From Ustilago trichophora (lineage: Eukaryota; Basidiomycota; Ustilaginomycetes; Ustilaginales; Ustilaginaceae), in assembly GCA_900323505.1 (NCBI GenBank), contig OOIN01000004.1, forward strand, positions 248,001-312,000: a DNA stretch of 64,000 bases, written 5' to 3'. The position numbers were made by a program, and so were the translations under genes. Positions 40,341-50,901 of the stretch are shown here, one piece after another (position 1 is the stretch's first letter; each line of letters begins with the position of its first letter). Under the pieces are notes generated by a model. The model ran no database searches, was not told the origin of the DNA, and saw only the letters and a list, made by a program, of their open reading frames with translations.

Positions 40341-42098
40341 ATGGCCAGCTTCAAGCTTCCTCAGCTTCAGCCCGACAACGACCTTTGGGGTCCCGCTTCC
40401 GGTTCCAATGCTCTTCCCTCTGAGCTCAAGGACATCCCTTTTGCACCTTACGCCAAGAATGACAAAGTAGGCCGCATTGCCGATTGGAACAACACCTCTG
40501 GCGCCTCCAACGATGCTGCCAACGCACGTGGTGGACGACAGGGCCGTGCCCGTGATGTTCAGCAAAACTTCGGTACCTCGGCTGCCTCTTCCGCCTTTGC
40601 CTACTTCCACGGTGACGATGAGGCCTCGTTCTCGGTGGTTGACAACACGCGTACGGCTGCTTCTCGACGTGGTGGTCTGGGTCAGATGAGCGCGCGTGGT
40701 GGTGCTCGTGGTGGACGTGGTGGTGCTGGTGCCGCTGGTGGAAGGGGTGCTTCCAAGTTCGGTGCCGGTGCCGGTGCTGCTGGTCGTGGTGGTGCTCGTG
40801 GCGGTCGTGGTGGCGCTGCTGCCCGTCGTGGCGGTGGACGTTTCGGCTGGAAGGAGTGGGACAAGCCCCAGCGCATTCGCGAGGCCTCTGTCACCGTCGG
40901 TCAGGATTGGGAGCAGGTGGAGGAGATCGACTTTGTTCGTCTTGGAAAGCTTCGTCTCGAGGTCGAGGAACCCCAAGACATTTCTTCGTACGGTGCTCTC
41001 TTCGAGTACGACCGATCCTACGACCGTGTCACCGTCAAGACCGCCCAAAGTCTCTCGTCAATTGACCGCATCCGCTACAACCCTACCACTTCGGAGGATC
41101 CGGTCATTCAGGACATCTCGGCCAAGGAGGATGCCGCCAAGATCTACATGACCGATTCCATCCTTGCCCTCCTCATGTGCGCCACCCGATCCGTCTACTC
41201 GTGGGACATTATCATCACCAAGACCGCCGACGGCAAGGTCTTCTTCGACAAGCGCGACGGTGGACCTTTCGACTACCTCACTGTCAACGAGAACGCCGCT
41301 GATCCCCCCGCCGAGGCTCCCGAGGGCAAAGAGAACGACGCTGCCGCCAAGGCCAACGCTCTCAACACTCCCTCGGCTCTCAGCCTGGAAGCAACCTATG
41401 TCAACCAGAACTTTGCCTTCCAGATCGTCAACGAGAAGAACGTGTACAAACTCGAGCACTCCAACCCCTTCTACTCTGCCGACGAGACCGACCCTCTCGC
41501 CTCGTGCGCCTACCGATACCGCAAGTTCAACCTCTCTTCCGAAGAATCGGACCCTGTCGAGCTCGTTGTTCGTACCGAAGTTGACGCCTACACCACCGGT
41601 ACCTCGAAGGAGAAGCAACTCATCACCATCAAGTCTCTCAACGAGTTCGATGCACGTGCACAGGGTGCCGGTGGAGCCCTCGACTGGCGATTGAAGCTCG
41701 ACTCTCAACGTGGTGCCGTGGTAGCCACCGAGATGAAGAACAACTCGTTCAAGCTTGCCCGATTCGCCGTTCAGTCGCTGCTCGCAGGTGCTGACAGCAT
41801 GAAGTTGGGTTACATCAGCCGTGCTAACCCCAAGGACGCCTCGCGTCACATGATTTTGGGCACCTCGTGGCTGAAACCCCGCGAACTTGCCGGTCAGATG
41901 GCCGTCAACCTCAGCAACGGTTGGGGTATCGTTCGTACCATCGCCGATCTTGCCCGAAAGGCAGACGAGGGCAAATACGTCTTGCTCAAGGATCCCAACA
42001 AGCAAACCATCCGATTCTACCGTGTCCCCGCCAACTTTGGTGAGGACGGAGACGATGTTCCTGACGAGGATGAGGAGCAGGACCAGGACGACGCTTAA
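40341..42098 (+). CDS. Translation initiation factor eIF3 subunit D
   Basis: Intronless, 585 aa. The start at 40341 (MASFKLPQLQPDNDLWGPAS) is typical of eIF3d; open sequence upstream to 40245 is leader. Conserved blocks include PFAPYAKNDKVGRIADWN, VTVGQDWEQVEEIDF, LSSYGALFEYDRSYDRVT-like text, SVYSWDIIITK, DKRDGGPFDYLTVNENA and TSWLKPRELAGQMAVNLSNGWGIVRTI. eIF3d is a peripheral eIF3 subunit that contacts the mRNA channel; in animals it also binds the cap of selected mRNAs. Between the N-terminal part and the cap-binding-like core lies a pronounced RGG-rich segment (about 115-170, repeated ARGG/GRGG), which should bind RNA and may be arginine-methylated. Confidence 0.95.
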   Translation: MASFKLPQLQPDNDLWGPASGSNALPSELKDIPFAPYAKNDKVGRIADWNNTSGASNDAANARGGRQGRARDVQQNFGTSAASSAFAYFHGDDEASFSVVDNTRTAASRRGGLGQMSARGGARGGRGGAGAAGGRGASKFGAGAGAAGRGGARGGRGGAAARRGGGRFGWKEWDKPQRIREASVTVGQDWEQVEEIDFVRLGKLRLEVEEPQDISSYGALFEYDRSYDRVTVKTAQSLSSIDRIRYNPTTSEDPVIQDISAKEDAAKIYMTDSILALLMCATRSVYSWDIIITKTADGKVFFDKRDGGPFDYLTVNENAADPPAEAPEGKENDAAAKANALNTPSALSLEATYVNQNFAFQIVNEKNVYKLEHSNPFYSADETDPLASCAYRYRKFNLSSEESDPVELVVRTEVDAYTTGTSKEKQLITIKSLNEFDARAQGAGGALDWRLKLDSQRGAVVATEMKNNSFKLARFAVQSLLAGADSMKLGYISRANPKDASRHMILGTSWLKPRELAGQMAVNLSNGWGIVRTIADLARKADEGKYVLLKDPNKQTIRFYRVPANFGEDGDDVPDEDEEQDQDDA

Positions 42099-42365
42099 AC
42101 GGCCAACATCCCGAGTTTCTCGTATCCATTTCACTGTTTTGTACTTGCCTCATCCTAAAATTGTCACATCGATCGTGAACACATCTCCGCTTGTATATCA
42201 GCGTCTGTGTGCCTGTCCACTTCCTTGGGAATCATGTGAAAAATTGCACGTGTGAAAATGCCGGAATGCGATGCAAAATGATTGCCGGTCACGATGAAAG
42301 GACAATGCTGGTGTGTGTGTGTGTTTGAATGCAACTAATAGAATCCCGCCGAGACATTCCGCTCG

Positions 42366-44612
42366 CTAGCTGAGATGGGATGACGACCGCTGCGCTGCGG
42401 CAGCAGCGTATGACGCTTGCCCTGCCCCAAGTGGTTGCTGTTGATGTTGCTGCTGCTGATGCTGCAATCCGGTGTCTGAAACATTTGACTGGCCATTCGA
42501 CCGGACAGGCTCGCCAGTCTCCGAAGCCTCACCTGCCATCCCTCTCCTACTCTGCAACTGGACCACTTCTTCGCTGCGCACGTACTCGTTCTCATCAACA
42601 TCCTCCAACTCATCCTCTTCGTACATTCCATCCATCGGTGCGCCTCCATGATACGCCTCCATTAGATGCTCATCTCCCGCCTGATAGTAATCGGCAAAAT
42701 CCTGTTCATGCTCCAAATACTCGTCCTCCTCCATCATCTCGTCTTCCTCTTCCGGTCCCATCCTCAAAAACGGATGCTGCAGCAGCTCTGCCGCCGTCTT
42801 GCGTCGCGTGCAGTCGACATGGAGACACGACTTGACCATGTCGAGTGCGTTGGCTACGTCCTCGGCGTACTGCTTCGGGTTGGGGTGGTTGCCAGGGTTC
42901 TTGAGCTCAGGGTTGAGCCGGTTGATAAAGTCGGTCAAGGAGGCCGAGTTGCTGACAGTAGGGATGTTGCAATGGAAAGTACGATTGTGTAGCATGGCAC
43001 ACATCTCCATGCGCGACTTGCCAAAGATGACGGCGATCTCGAGCAATGCCTCTGCATCGTCGTTCGAGTTGAAGACGGGGAAACGTCGGATGAGGAGTGT
43101 GAGGAGGATGACGCCTGCAGACCAGATGTCGATAGCCACTGTCTGATCTTGACATTTGAAGAGAACTTCGGGTGCCCGGAAGCCTCGTGTTCCTGCACGG
43201 TTGGCTCGAACGCCTTGACGCGCGTCATAGACGAGGTAGCCGACTCGCTCGGGAGGTGGATCCATCACGCCTGACTTGGCAGACATGCCCAGAGCGTCTG
43301 CTGCTGAGCCAGCACCAGAAGCGGATGCGCCCGACGCTCCACCATTTAACACGCTGTTTGCACCCGATGCCGTACTTTCCGAAGGCGGAGGTTGCCCCGA
43401 CAACGGCTTTCCTGGCTCGAACCAGATCGAGTCGACTGCACGGTTGATCTCTTTACTGCCATGTGGGTGTTCGGGTGTCGGACACGTATGGTGACACTTG
43501 CCTCTCCACTCTGTCGCCTCGAAGCGCTCCGCCAGACCAAAGTCACACAGGGTTCCGTGTCCTGTGGAAGGGTCGTAGAGAAAGTTGGCTGGCTTGATGT
43601 CGCGATGCATAATACCTGCCTCGTGGACGCTCTGCAGTGCTGAAAAGAGGCAACGAAAGTAGTATTTAAAGTCGCCAAGCGGCATCTCCTTGTAGTAGTC
43701 GCGGAAGTCGCGGTGTCGGCTGTACGGCATGACTACCACGATTTGATCTTCTGAGCGAAAAGCGGTGATGAGATAGGATACGTACTCCGCGGGACGCAGG
43801 TCTTCCATAATGGAAAGCTCGTTAAAGATACGCTGCGGGCTAGAGGTGACGTAGATCTTTTTGAGCGCAACATGGCAGACGCCTTTACGAAAGGGATCGA
43901 GAGGACCACGCAAGACCCACTCGTCATTGTCAAAGGCGTGGTGTTGCAAGTCGATGGCCTTGTAGACGGAGGAGAAGGTGCCCTCGCCAAGCCGGTCGAC
44001 GATCTGATAGTGCTCTCCCAACCCGTCGATGGCGGTCTCGAGGTCTTCGATCTCTTCTTGAAGCTTGATGAGTTCAGCTTGCCTTGCATCTTCGCTCGAA
44101 GTTTCGATGGGAGTTTCTGTGGTTTCTTCGATGCCTTCGTCTGCATCATCTGTCGCCTCGGCCGCTTCATCAGCTGTGCCGTCATCTTCAGGATGCAGGT
44201 TACCGGGGTGTTGTTTCAAATGCTGTTGTGGATTTACATCCCGGGGAGTGTGCTGCGCTGGCTCTTTGTATGCGGCTTGTTGTTTTGCTACAGAAGCAGT
44301 GACGGTATTTTCGGGTCGGAGTTGCACCATTCCCAAGGCTGTGGACTCCTCCTGAGCTCGGGTATCAGCTGGGACAGTGCTTTCTTTCGTCTGCACCTGT
44401 ATTGGGTGCTGTGTTTGATGCTGCGAGGTTTGTTGTATTGGCTGCGCCGTCTGATCCGGTGACGGTATTGATGTCGAAGGAAGAGCTTCTGAATCCGATT
44501 TCACCGGTAAATGTTTCAGTGAAGGACCAGCGTAGGTGTTGCTATATGCCTCTTGTTGATGTGATGTTTGAGAGGGATCAAAGCCCTCTTGTTGTTGTGA
44601 TGTGTCTGTCAT
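42366..44612 (-). CDS. CDC7: CDC7-type DDK protein kinase
   Basis: 748 aa from the ATG at 44612 (AAAATGA context). The N-terminal 190 residues are Gln/Glu/Thr-rich and disordered. The kinase domain runs from YQIVDRLGEGTFSSVYKA (about 202-219), with catalytic Lys in VALKKIYV (about 251), HRDIKPANF (336-344) and DFGLAE (357-362). A large insert lies between DFG and the activation segment RAGTRGFRAPEVLF, followed by IDIWSAGVILLTLL. The DFG-APE insert (kinase insert 2) and the GTRGFRAPEVL text are hallmarks of CDC7/Hsk1. With its activator DBF4 it phosphorylates MCM2-7 to fire replication origins. The acidic C-terminal tail (EEEDEMMEEDEYLEHEQD) fits the tail that contacts DBF4. It is convergent with eIF3d, 267 bases apart. 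Confidence 0.93.
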   Translation of the reverse strand: MTDTSQQQEGFDPSQTSHQQEAYSNTYAGPSLKHLPVKSDSEALPSTSIPSPDQTAQPIQQTSQHQTQHPIQVQTKESTVPADTRAQEESTALGMVQLRPENTVTASVAKQQAAYKEPAQHTPRDVNPQQHLKQHPGNLHPEDDGTADEAAEATDDADEGIEETTETPIETSSEDARQAELIKLQEEIEDLETAIDGLGEHYQIVDRLGEGTFSSVYKAIDLQHHAFDNDEWVLRGPLDPFRKGVCHVALKKIYVTSSPQRIFNELSIMEDLRPAEYVSYLITAFRSEDQIVVVMPYSRHRDFRDYYKEMPLGDFKYYFRCLFSALQSVHEAGIMHRDIKPANFLYDPSTGHGTLCDFGLAERFEATEWRGKCHHTCPTPEHPHGSKEINRAVDSIWFEPGKPLSGQPPPSESTASGANSVLNGGASGASASGAGSAADALGMSAKSGVMDPPPERVGYLVYDARQGVRANRAGTRGFRAPEVLFKCQDQTVAIDIWSAGVILLTLLIRRFPVFNSNDDAEALLEIAVIFGKSRMEMCAMLHNRTFHCNIPTVSNSASLTDFINRLNPELKNPGNHPNPKQYAEDVANALDMVKSCLHVDCTRRKTAAELLQHPFLRMGPEEEDEMMEEDEYLEHEQDFADYYQAGDEHLMEAYHGGAPMDGMYEEDELEDVDENEYVRSEEVVQLQSRRGMAGEASETGEPVRSNGQSNVSDTGLQHQQQQHQQQPLGAGQASYAAAAAQRSSSHLS

Positions 44613-45541
44613 TTTGTGAAAGAAGAGCCAGCTCTGACCAATCCTCAAGGGCAAAACAATTGATCAGGGCTGAATGCGTCGCAGGAGAGGTGCATGTATG
44701 CACTGCGCAGCGAGCGGATGTTTGTACGCTGCTGAAGGGGGGAGCGGCTACGGCTCAGTGACGCTGGGACATGACCTCAGCGTAGTTGCCGCGTTTGATT
44801 GGGAAGAGTCGCTCGAGGCCTGAATACGCGTTCGTGGGTTGTGATGCGAAGATGATCCTCTGGCGCTCAGCGGGACCTAGCGATGCAGGAGGACAGTCAG
44901 ATCGGTGGCTTGAGTTGCGAAAGGTGACAAGGCGAGATTCGGGAATTTGCAGGTGAGTCGTGGGATGTGCTTTGCCAGGCGAGCCCTCGAAGCTGAGGTA
45001 TGTCTTTGATTGAAAAGATCGATGGTCTGAGGCCTAGTGCTGAGCAGCTTGTGACCGAGAAGAGGAGATGTGATGCTGTCGACAACAAGTGTTGGTCTGA
45101 GTTGCAGAAGGATGGTTTGCGGTGTGCTCTCTTGTCAAGGTTGCTTGTTTCGCGTACATCACATCATCTATACTCATCGAGGGTCCAATTTCAGGGTAGT
45201 TCAGACAAATATTGATTGCATAGATCATTTAATACGGCCAAACACAATATCGTCTCAATCAATACACGTATGACCGCCGTTGCTTTGCAAGAACAACACT
45301 CTCGTTGCCCGCGTCTGGCAGAGCAACACGACGCAGAATTTCAATTTCTTCGCGCATTTGTTTGCTCTGCCTTTGACTTCACGCAAAATAGCAAACTCGA
45401 TTCCTCCACTTTCGAGTTGTTCCGACGCAACGCATTTACCCTCGTATGCTCGACACCACCACCACCACCACCACCATCACCACCACCATCACCACAGCCG
45501 TCCAATACCCAAGTTCCCTTTTGCAAGCTGGTGCGCTAAGC
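44613..45541. other. Divergent region CDC7/SAP18
   Basis: No gene supported. An ACC/ACCATC microsatellite at 45459-45496 lies in the SAP18 leader; it is in frame with an upstream ATG at 45446 in weak context. Otherwise featureless. Confidence 0.45.
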
Positions 45542-46344
45542 ATGGCTGCACAGCCACCATCTCCAGGCGATGATGTGGGTACAACAATGCAACTCGGAGC
45601 TATCTGTTTGCTCAAATCAAATTCACCTGCTGACCCTTTTGGTTGCACCCCTGTCTCGCACCACAGGCCACACCTTTTCTACTGAGAGTATACGTCAAGC
45701 CAGCACCTTTTCGGCCTCTTGACGACTTTCATCCCGATTTCCGCCCAGCTCGGGACGAGTTCAAGCTCTACGTCTGGTGAGTCGTACACCTCGTGCAACC
45801 CCCCAGATCCGTTGCAGGCCCCTTGATGCTAACTCGAATCCTTCACTTTGATCTTATGTGAAATAGGAAGACCAACACATTGAGAGAAGTCGCTCAAATG
45901 CTATACGATGCAGATTCGAATATCTCTACACCATTCGCCCTTCACGCTTTCAGACACATATATTGGAACGATCGACTGCGCGATTTTGATGCCAAACCCG
46001 TAGGCGTCGGTGTCACCCGCGTCCCACTCGACAGCGTCTCCAGCCTTCTCTCGGATCTGGACTCAGCAGACCAGGACGGCATGGACGTCGACACAGCAGA
46101 CTCGAAGCCTAATCACAACACGAGCTCCGAAACAATATCAAAGGTCCTCGGTTGGGATCTTTTGAAAGACGAGATCGATGAAACCGCAGCGGCTATCACC
46201 TTGGCCGAGATCAATCTTGCGGATGGTGACTTGCTAGATTGTGTTGTCAAGCCAGACCCGTCTTTGACCATGGCACCCAAGCAGGCCAGACCTTCCGGTC
46301 GCGATAGAGTTTCAGTAGATCGCTTCACCCATTCGCGGCGTTGA
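45542..46344 (+). CDS. SAP18: SAP18-like histone deacetylase/splicing complex subunit (three exons)
   Basis: Proposed join 45542-45574, 45667-45776, 45867-46344; 206 aa. Intron 1 runs GTGGGT to CACCACAG with a CTGAC branch-like site; intron 2 runs GTGAGT to AATAG (90 bases). The joined protein reads MAAQPPSPGDD, then ATPFLLRVYVKPAPFRPLDDFH, RDEFKLYVWKTNTLREVAQMLYDAD and FALHAFRHIYWNDR. This matches the SAP18 ubiquitin-like fold (TPFLLRVFVK, DEFQLYTWxDATLREL, FxFRxIY). SAP18 joins the SIN3 deacetylase complex and the ASAP/PSAP exon-junction complex. The C-terminal 70 residues diverge and carry an extended acidic region. Exon 2 and 3 are certain; exon 1 is chosen for its strong Kozak context (AGCATGG), while an in-frame start at 45446 would add Thr repeats. 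Confidence 0.85.
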
Positions 46345-47113
46345 TATAGCTCTCTCAGGCGTTTCCTGCTGGGCCTCAGCCGAAAATCGCATTCCACCTT
46401 ATACTTGTAACAGAGCAAGTTGCTTCAAATCGCAACAATATACCCAGCTCCATAAAACCTTTTGTGCTCACAACGCTGAGCACGCATCGAATAGACCTCA
46501 TGATAGTAAAATTATTCAAACAGGCAGCCAGCAGCAGAATGATAAGATGGGGGGTTTGTCGGCCAAAGGAACGGCCTTTTTTGGATTGAGGAAAGAGAGC
46601 TCGAAGACGACTCGACGAGAAACTAAAGCGATAGCAAGGTAAAAGCAAAGAGATGGGGATGACGAGAGGGTTAGTCAAGAATTTCTAGATCTAGAAATGT
46701 TTTGCATCATCCTTCGATGCGATTCCTGCAATTGGGTCACGCTCTCGTCTTGTTCTCCATTACAATGCTCTGGCTCAATGTCAGACAAGTATAATGATTC
46801 CGGATAGGGGGTTTTCTTCTCTGTACCCAACTGCAAGGAAGGGCACTATCCGTTGAGGGAGTCCTGTATATCATCATTGAATGAGCAAAGAGCAGTAGCC
46901 AGCCTTTCGTTGTCCTCGTTTGCCTTCCTGGCCTGATGTGCTGTTCATTGTTGTCCTCCGTTGCTACCCTGTGTCCAGCTCTTCGCAATGCTTATGCCAT
47001 TAAGTCGATGAATGAGAGAAATACTAACCTTCAACCTAAAGAAACGAAACGCACAGTGGTCGGATTCACAGTGTCAAGGTAACAAGGATCCGGTCCCAGC
47101 TGATGTGATACGC
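46345..47113. other. Convergent spacer SAP18/RPS12
   Basis: 769 bases, mostly 3' flanks. Palindrome-like TCTAGATCTAGA near 46683-46696. No gene is supported. Confidence 0.45.
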
Positions 47114-47554
47114 TTAGCGGCTCTTGAAGTACTCGAGGAGAACGTTGAGACCCTCGGACTCCTCACCGTAGTCCTTGACGACGACGCAAGAGCAGCCAAC
47201 GACCTTACGGGGGTTACCCTCACGGTCGATCTTGCAGAGACCGGCCCAGGTACCGAGGGTCTTGGGGTCGGAAACCTTGAGAAGGTCGATCTTGTGCTCG
47301 TTGCAGAGAGCCTCGATGAGCTTGAGGTACTCGGGCTCGTTGCAGGTCTCGACGAGAACGCAAAGGTGGGCCTGACGACGGTCGAGGGCCTTGGCGCACT
47401 CACGGAGACCACGGGCGAGACCGTCGTGGATGAGAGCCTTCTTGAGAACCTCCTGGAGAGCATCCTCGATGGACATGGCGCCCTTGGCGGCGGGAGCGGC
47501 CTCCTCGACCTGAACGTCCTCGACCTGCTGGGGAACCTCCTCAACGTCAGACAT
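47114..47554 (-). CDS. RPS12: Ribosomal protein eS12
   Basis: Intronless, 146 aa. Short acidic N-terminus ([18 protein letters not shown]), then the eS12 core: [96 protein letters not shown], ending EYFKSR. A small-subunit beak protein of the L7Ae fold family. It is transcribed away from the uS17 gene with 922 bases between the start codons, so the two share an intergenic promoter region. Confidence 0.96.
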   Translation of the reverse strand: MSDVEEVPQQVEDVQVEEAAPAAKGAMSIEDALQEVLKKALIHDGLARGLRECAKALDRRQAHLCVLVETCNEPEYLKLIEALCNEHKIDLLKVSDPKTLGTWAGLCKIDREGNPRKVVGCSCVVVKDYGEESEGLNVLLEYFKSR

Positions 47555-48228
47555 GGTTACGGTTGGATGAAAAGAAAAAAGTTGGCTTCTTCGAAAGGGA
47601 TCGCTAAAGAAAGGTGAATGAGGCGATTCCTACTCAGCACGAAGGGTGAAGAATGGGAATACGAGAAAGATGTGATGTGGGATGGTGGAGGGAAAGTTGG
47701 AAACGGTGACGAGAGCTTCTCACGACCCTCAGCGACAAGCCCAGCCCTAGCCTGCAGCAGCGACGACGACGAGCCAAATTTCGCACATGCTCTCGCCTCA
47801 AAATTCGATGCAACCACGTCAAAAGCCATCGGGCAACTTGATTGTGGACCCCATCTGAGTATCCTAAGCACCCTGAGAAGCACAAAGGGATGCCATCCCA
47901 CCCGATCAAGACAATACGGTGTTGGAGCTAGGCCTCTGCAGAGATCCTCGGCCGAGGTTCAGATCAACACGACACGTGATACTTCACACGCGGAGGCTTC
48001 GAAATTTTGTATTACTGACTAGATTTGCGGTGAATTCGATTTGTTACTCGGCTCAAAGTCCCAAAATTCGTGGTTGCAGCTCAGTCTCTGAAGCTGAGAG
48101 CTTCAACGAGGCGGCAGCAGCTCGCAGTCAAGCAGATACAGAGGTCGAGACAGTTGTGAGATGGCAAATCAGGGCCTCGCTGTGTTGGAGGAAGTTGGCA
48201 TCGAGCCAGCAGCCGTAGCTGCAAACAG

Positions 48229-48285
<57 letters not shown>

Positions 48286-48476
48286 GAGAAGCTGCTGCCG
48301 TGCAACTTTTGTCGAATTCGAGGTTTTTGGAGATTCGAGGTTTGAATCGCAGAGAGCAGCGTGTGGCACCCACCTCACGGATTCAAGCCTGCTCGTCATC
48401 GTCGATACTACCATCGTTTCTCCCTCAAGACCTTCACCCTTCCTCACCCCCTTTCTTCACCGTATATTCGCCCATC
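47555..48476. other. Divergent promoter RPS12/RPS11 with (GA)n
   Basis: A 51-base GA run at 48231-48281 lies 195 bases upstream of the RPS11 ATG. The RPS12 side has A/G-rich sequence. No gene is seen. Confidence 0.6.
48231..48281. repeat. (GA)n microsatellite in the RPS11 promoter
   Basis: About 25 uninterrupted AG units, the longest such run in the window. Confidence 0.92.
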
Positions 48477-48767
48477 ATGTCGAACGTTGAGCTCGGTGTC
48501 CAGACCGAAAAGGCTTTCCAGAAGCAGCCCATCTTCCAGAACTCCAAGGCTGCTCGTAAGACCACCCGCGACCGCCGATGGTACAAGGACGTCGGTCTTG
48601 GCTTCAAGACCCCCCGTGCCGCCATTGACGGTACCTACATTGGTAAGCATCCGACAATCTCATCGAGGAGGCAGCAGCGACAACATCATGAATCAGCTCC
48701 AGCATTATCATCGCGCACGAATCCAGTTCCAATTTGCGACACTCTTTCGACACAATGGCAATAGCAA

Positions 48768-48801
<34 letters not shown>

Positions 48802-49933
48802 GCACGGCACAATCATGTCAGCAAACGAACACCAGCAGTAACTTGGACATTCACACCGACAATGATAGCAGTTGTGTTTGCATCAGCATTAGCATTGGAC
48901 GCACAAATATGCTTGGATATTTCATTCGTTTGTCGAAGTTGAGATCTCGACATGATCACTGGACTTTGACGAGGTCTCGGTTGGGATAGGACGTAAGGGC
49001 ACAGTACACCGTCAGTACATGGATCGGTAGTCAAGCCTCGTCGGCCGGGTCGATCTGGATCAGTGTCATCTAAGGAGCATCAGCTCGAGGTGTTGTATAG
49101 TTCCAACACGATAACAACAGCAAAATGGCAGGCATCGACGATTTCCTTCATTTGGTGCATCGTCGAAGGAAGATGCTCGCCGGGACAAGATCAGTAACGG
49201 ATGGCATGATCTGGGTTCTTTCCTGGACTGGTTGTGACGGGATGCAAGCTTCAGCATTTAGTTCAATGTTGGGCAGATTGCAGGGATCGCGAAGCAAAAC
49301 GATGTTCGGCATGCCCGACTTGGTGTACACATGCAAGCACTCTCATCGCCAAAGCACACGTCTTGCGCTGCTAGCTCCCACGTTCCGACACCATTGCTAT
49401 CTACGACTATTGCCATCGACGCCAATGCTGCTGCCAATGCCATCAGTATCGACCGTTGCGAACATCTTGGAACTGGAGAGCGCGATGATTTGTCTCGACA
49501 AGCCGATTGCTGCCCGCCCCTACCGACAACAACATGCCAGGACCGTATCACTGACCCTTTTTGCACCCCTCTCTTGAACCTCGCACTTGGACAATTGCGT
49601 CCCGGCACGCTCTCAACAGACAAGAAGTGCCCCTGGACTGGTCTCGTTTCGATCCGTGGCCGTATCCTTACCGGCAAGGTTGTCTCGACCAAGATGACCC
49701 GCACCATTATCATCCGCCGAGAGTACCTTCACTTTGTGCCCAAGTACTCGCGATACGAGAAGCGCCACAAGAACGTTGCCGCCCACGTTTCGCCCGCTTT
49801 CCGTGTCCAGGTCGGTGACACTGTCACCATTGGTCAGTGCCGCCCCCTCTCCAAGACTGTTCGATTCAACGTCCTCAAGGTCGCCAAGAACAAGTCTGCC
49901 GAGAAGGCCGCCAAGCAGTTCGGTCGTTTCTAA
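48477..49933 (+). CDS. RPS11: Ribosomal protein uS17 (two exons)
   Basis: Join 48477-48642, 49620-49933; 159 aa. Exon 1 reads [20 protein letters not shown] through [12 protein letters not shown] and ends with one base of an Asp codon before GTAAGC. Exon 2 completes it ([14 protein letters not shown]) and continues [35 protein letters not shown] to QFGRF. This is eukaryotic uS17 (yeast Rps11) over its full length. The 977-base intron is the longest in the window and carries a CAG run (48771-48799). It ends CAACAG with a CTGAC branch-like sequence about 70 bases upstream. No snoRNA could be demonstrated in it. Codon bias indicates high expression. Confidence 0.96.
48771..48799. repeat. (CAG)n run in the RPS11 intron
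   Basis: About nine CAG units visible within the intron. Length polymorphism is likely; no function is implied. Confidence 0.88.
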
Positions 49934-50901
49934 GTGTTTCTTCCACACATAAGAGCGTTCAGAATTTTGTCCGTAACCCCATCCCAAACCAACCAACTTC
50001 CCCCCCAAAACTTCAAAAAACAATGGTCTTCGTTTAGGCAAGAGGGCGAGAGCTTGCCTAACGAAGGGTCCTGTTGTATCACCAACAATGCATCTCTCTT
50101 TTCTTACTCTCTCTTCCACTCTTCATCATCATGTATTTTCCTACCACGTCCACACTCTTTCGTTCAAAAGCGGGAGAGATGACGCCGACACCCCATAAAC
50201 ACCTCGCATTTCCAGTCAATGCACACATGTCTCCAAGAAGCTCCTCGTTTTGTTTGTGTGAACCATCTCGTGTATGTGTGTGTGTATTTTTCTACGTTGT
50301 ATGTCTCTCCTTGACAAGGTGTCAACGGTATACAGAGTGACTGCAGCCTACTAGGCCAAGGATAGAGTTGCAAGAAAGCAGAATCGAGAGGACAATTTTG
50401 TGCTGAAATGTGCATTCAAGCCAGTGCTAACATTTAAAAGTTGTCGGAAATCGATCACGACAGAAAGTCACTAGAAAGCGCGTAAATCGAGAGCCCGATG
50501 CATCGCTTCTTGAGCGACCGTGTCATGACATGCACGGCAGTTGCAGAGAGAGAGAGAGAGAGAGAGAGAGTTGCTGAACAGTCCATTGACGCGCACAGAC
50601 ACAGCCAGATCAGCACTTAACTTAAGCCTCAGCGAGAGATCTGGCAGTGCGTGTGTACTGTATGTGCACTTGCCAACTGTGGAAGGAAGGTTGTGCGCTA
50701 TCTCCAACACTTGATCCATTCTTCGCTTCCATCACCACATTACCTTCTACTCATTCGTATCTCGCACAGCTGAATCGCGCACACACGCACGCCAATCTTC
50801 AGCTTGGAGGCACGCTTGCTCAATTCGTGTCAGCAAAAGCATCTTTCGAAACACACAAACAGCTTTCTCAAACAAACACAGCAAACACATATTATTCCAT
50901 C
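49934..50901. other. Region between RPS11 and CLC1
   Basis: RPS11 3' flank and CLC1 promoter. A GA run at 50544-50570 lies about 330 bases upstream of the CLC1 ATG; a TGTGTGTG run lies near 50274-50284. No gene is supported. Confidence 0.5.
50544..50570. repeat. (GA)n microsatellite upstream of CLC1
   Basis: About 13 GA units. Confidence 0.9.

Noticed and set aside
41058..42134. A 358-codon frame antisense to eIF3d
   Set aside because: Shadow of a highly biased gene, without a family signature.
45216..45573. A His/Pro-rich protein from the ACC microsatellite upstream of SAP18
   Set aside because: The apparent poly-His and poly-Pro frames come from reading the repeat; the region is better explained as the SAP18 leader.
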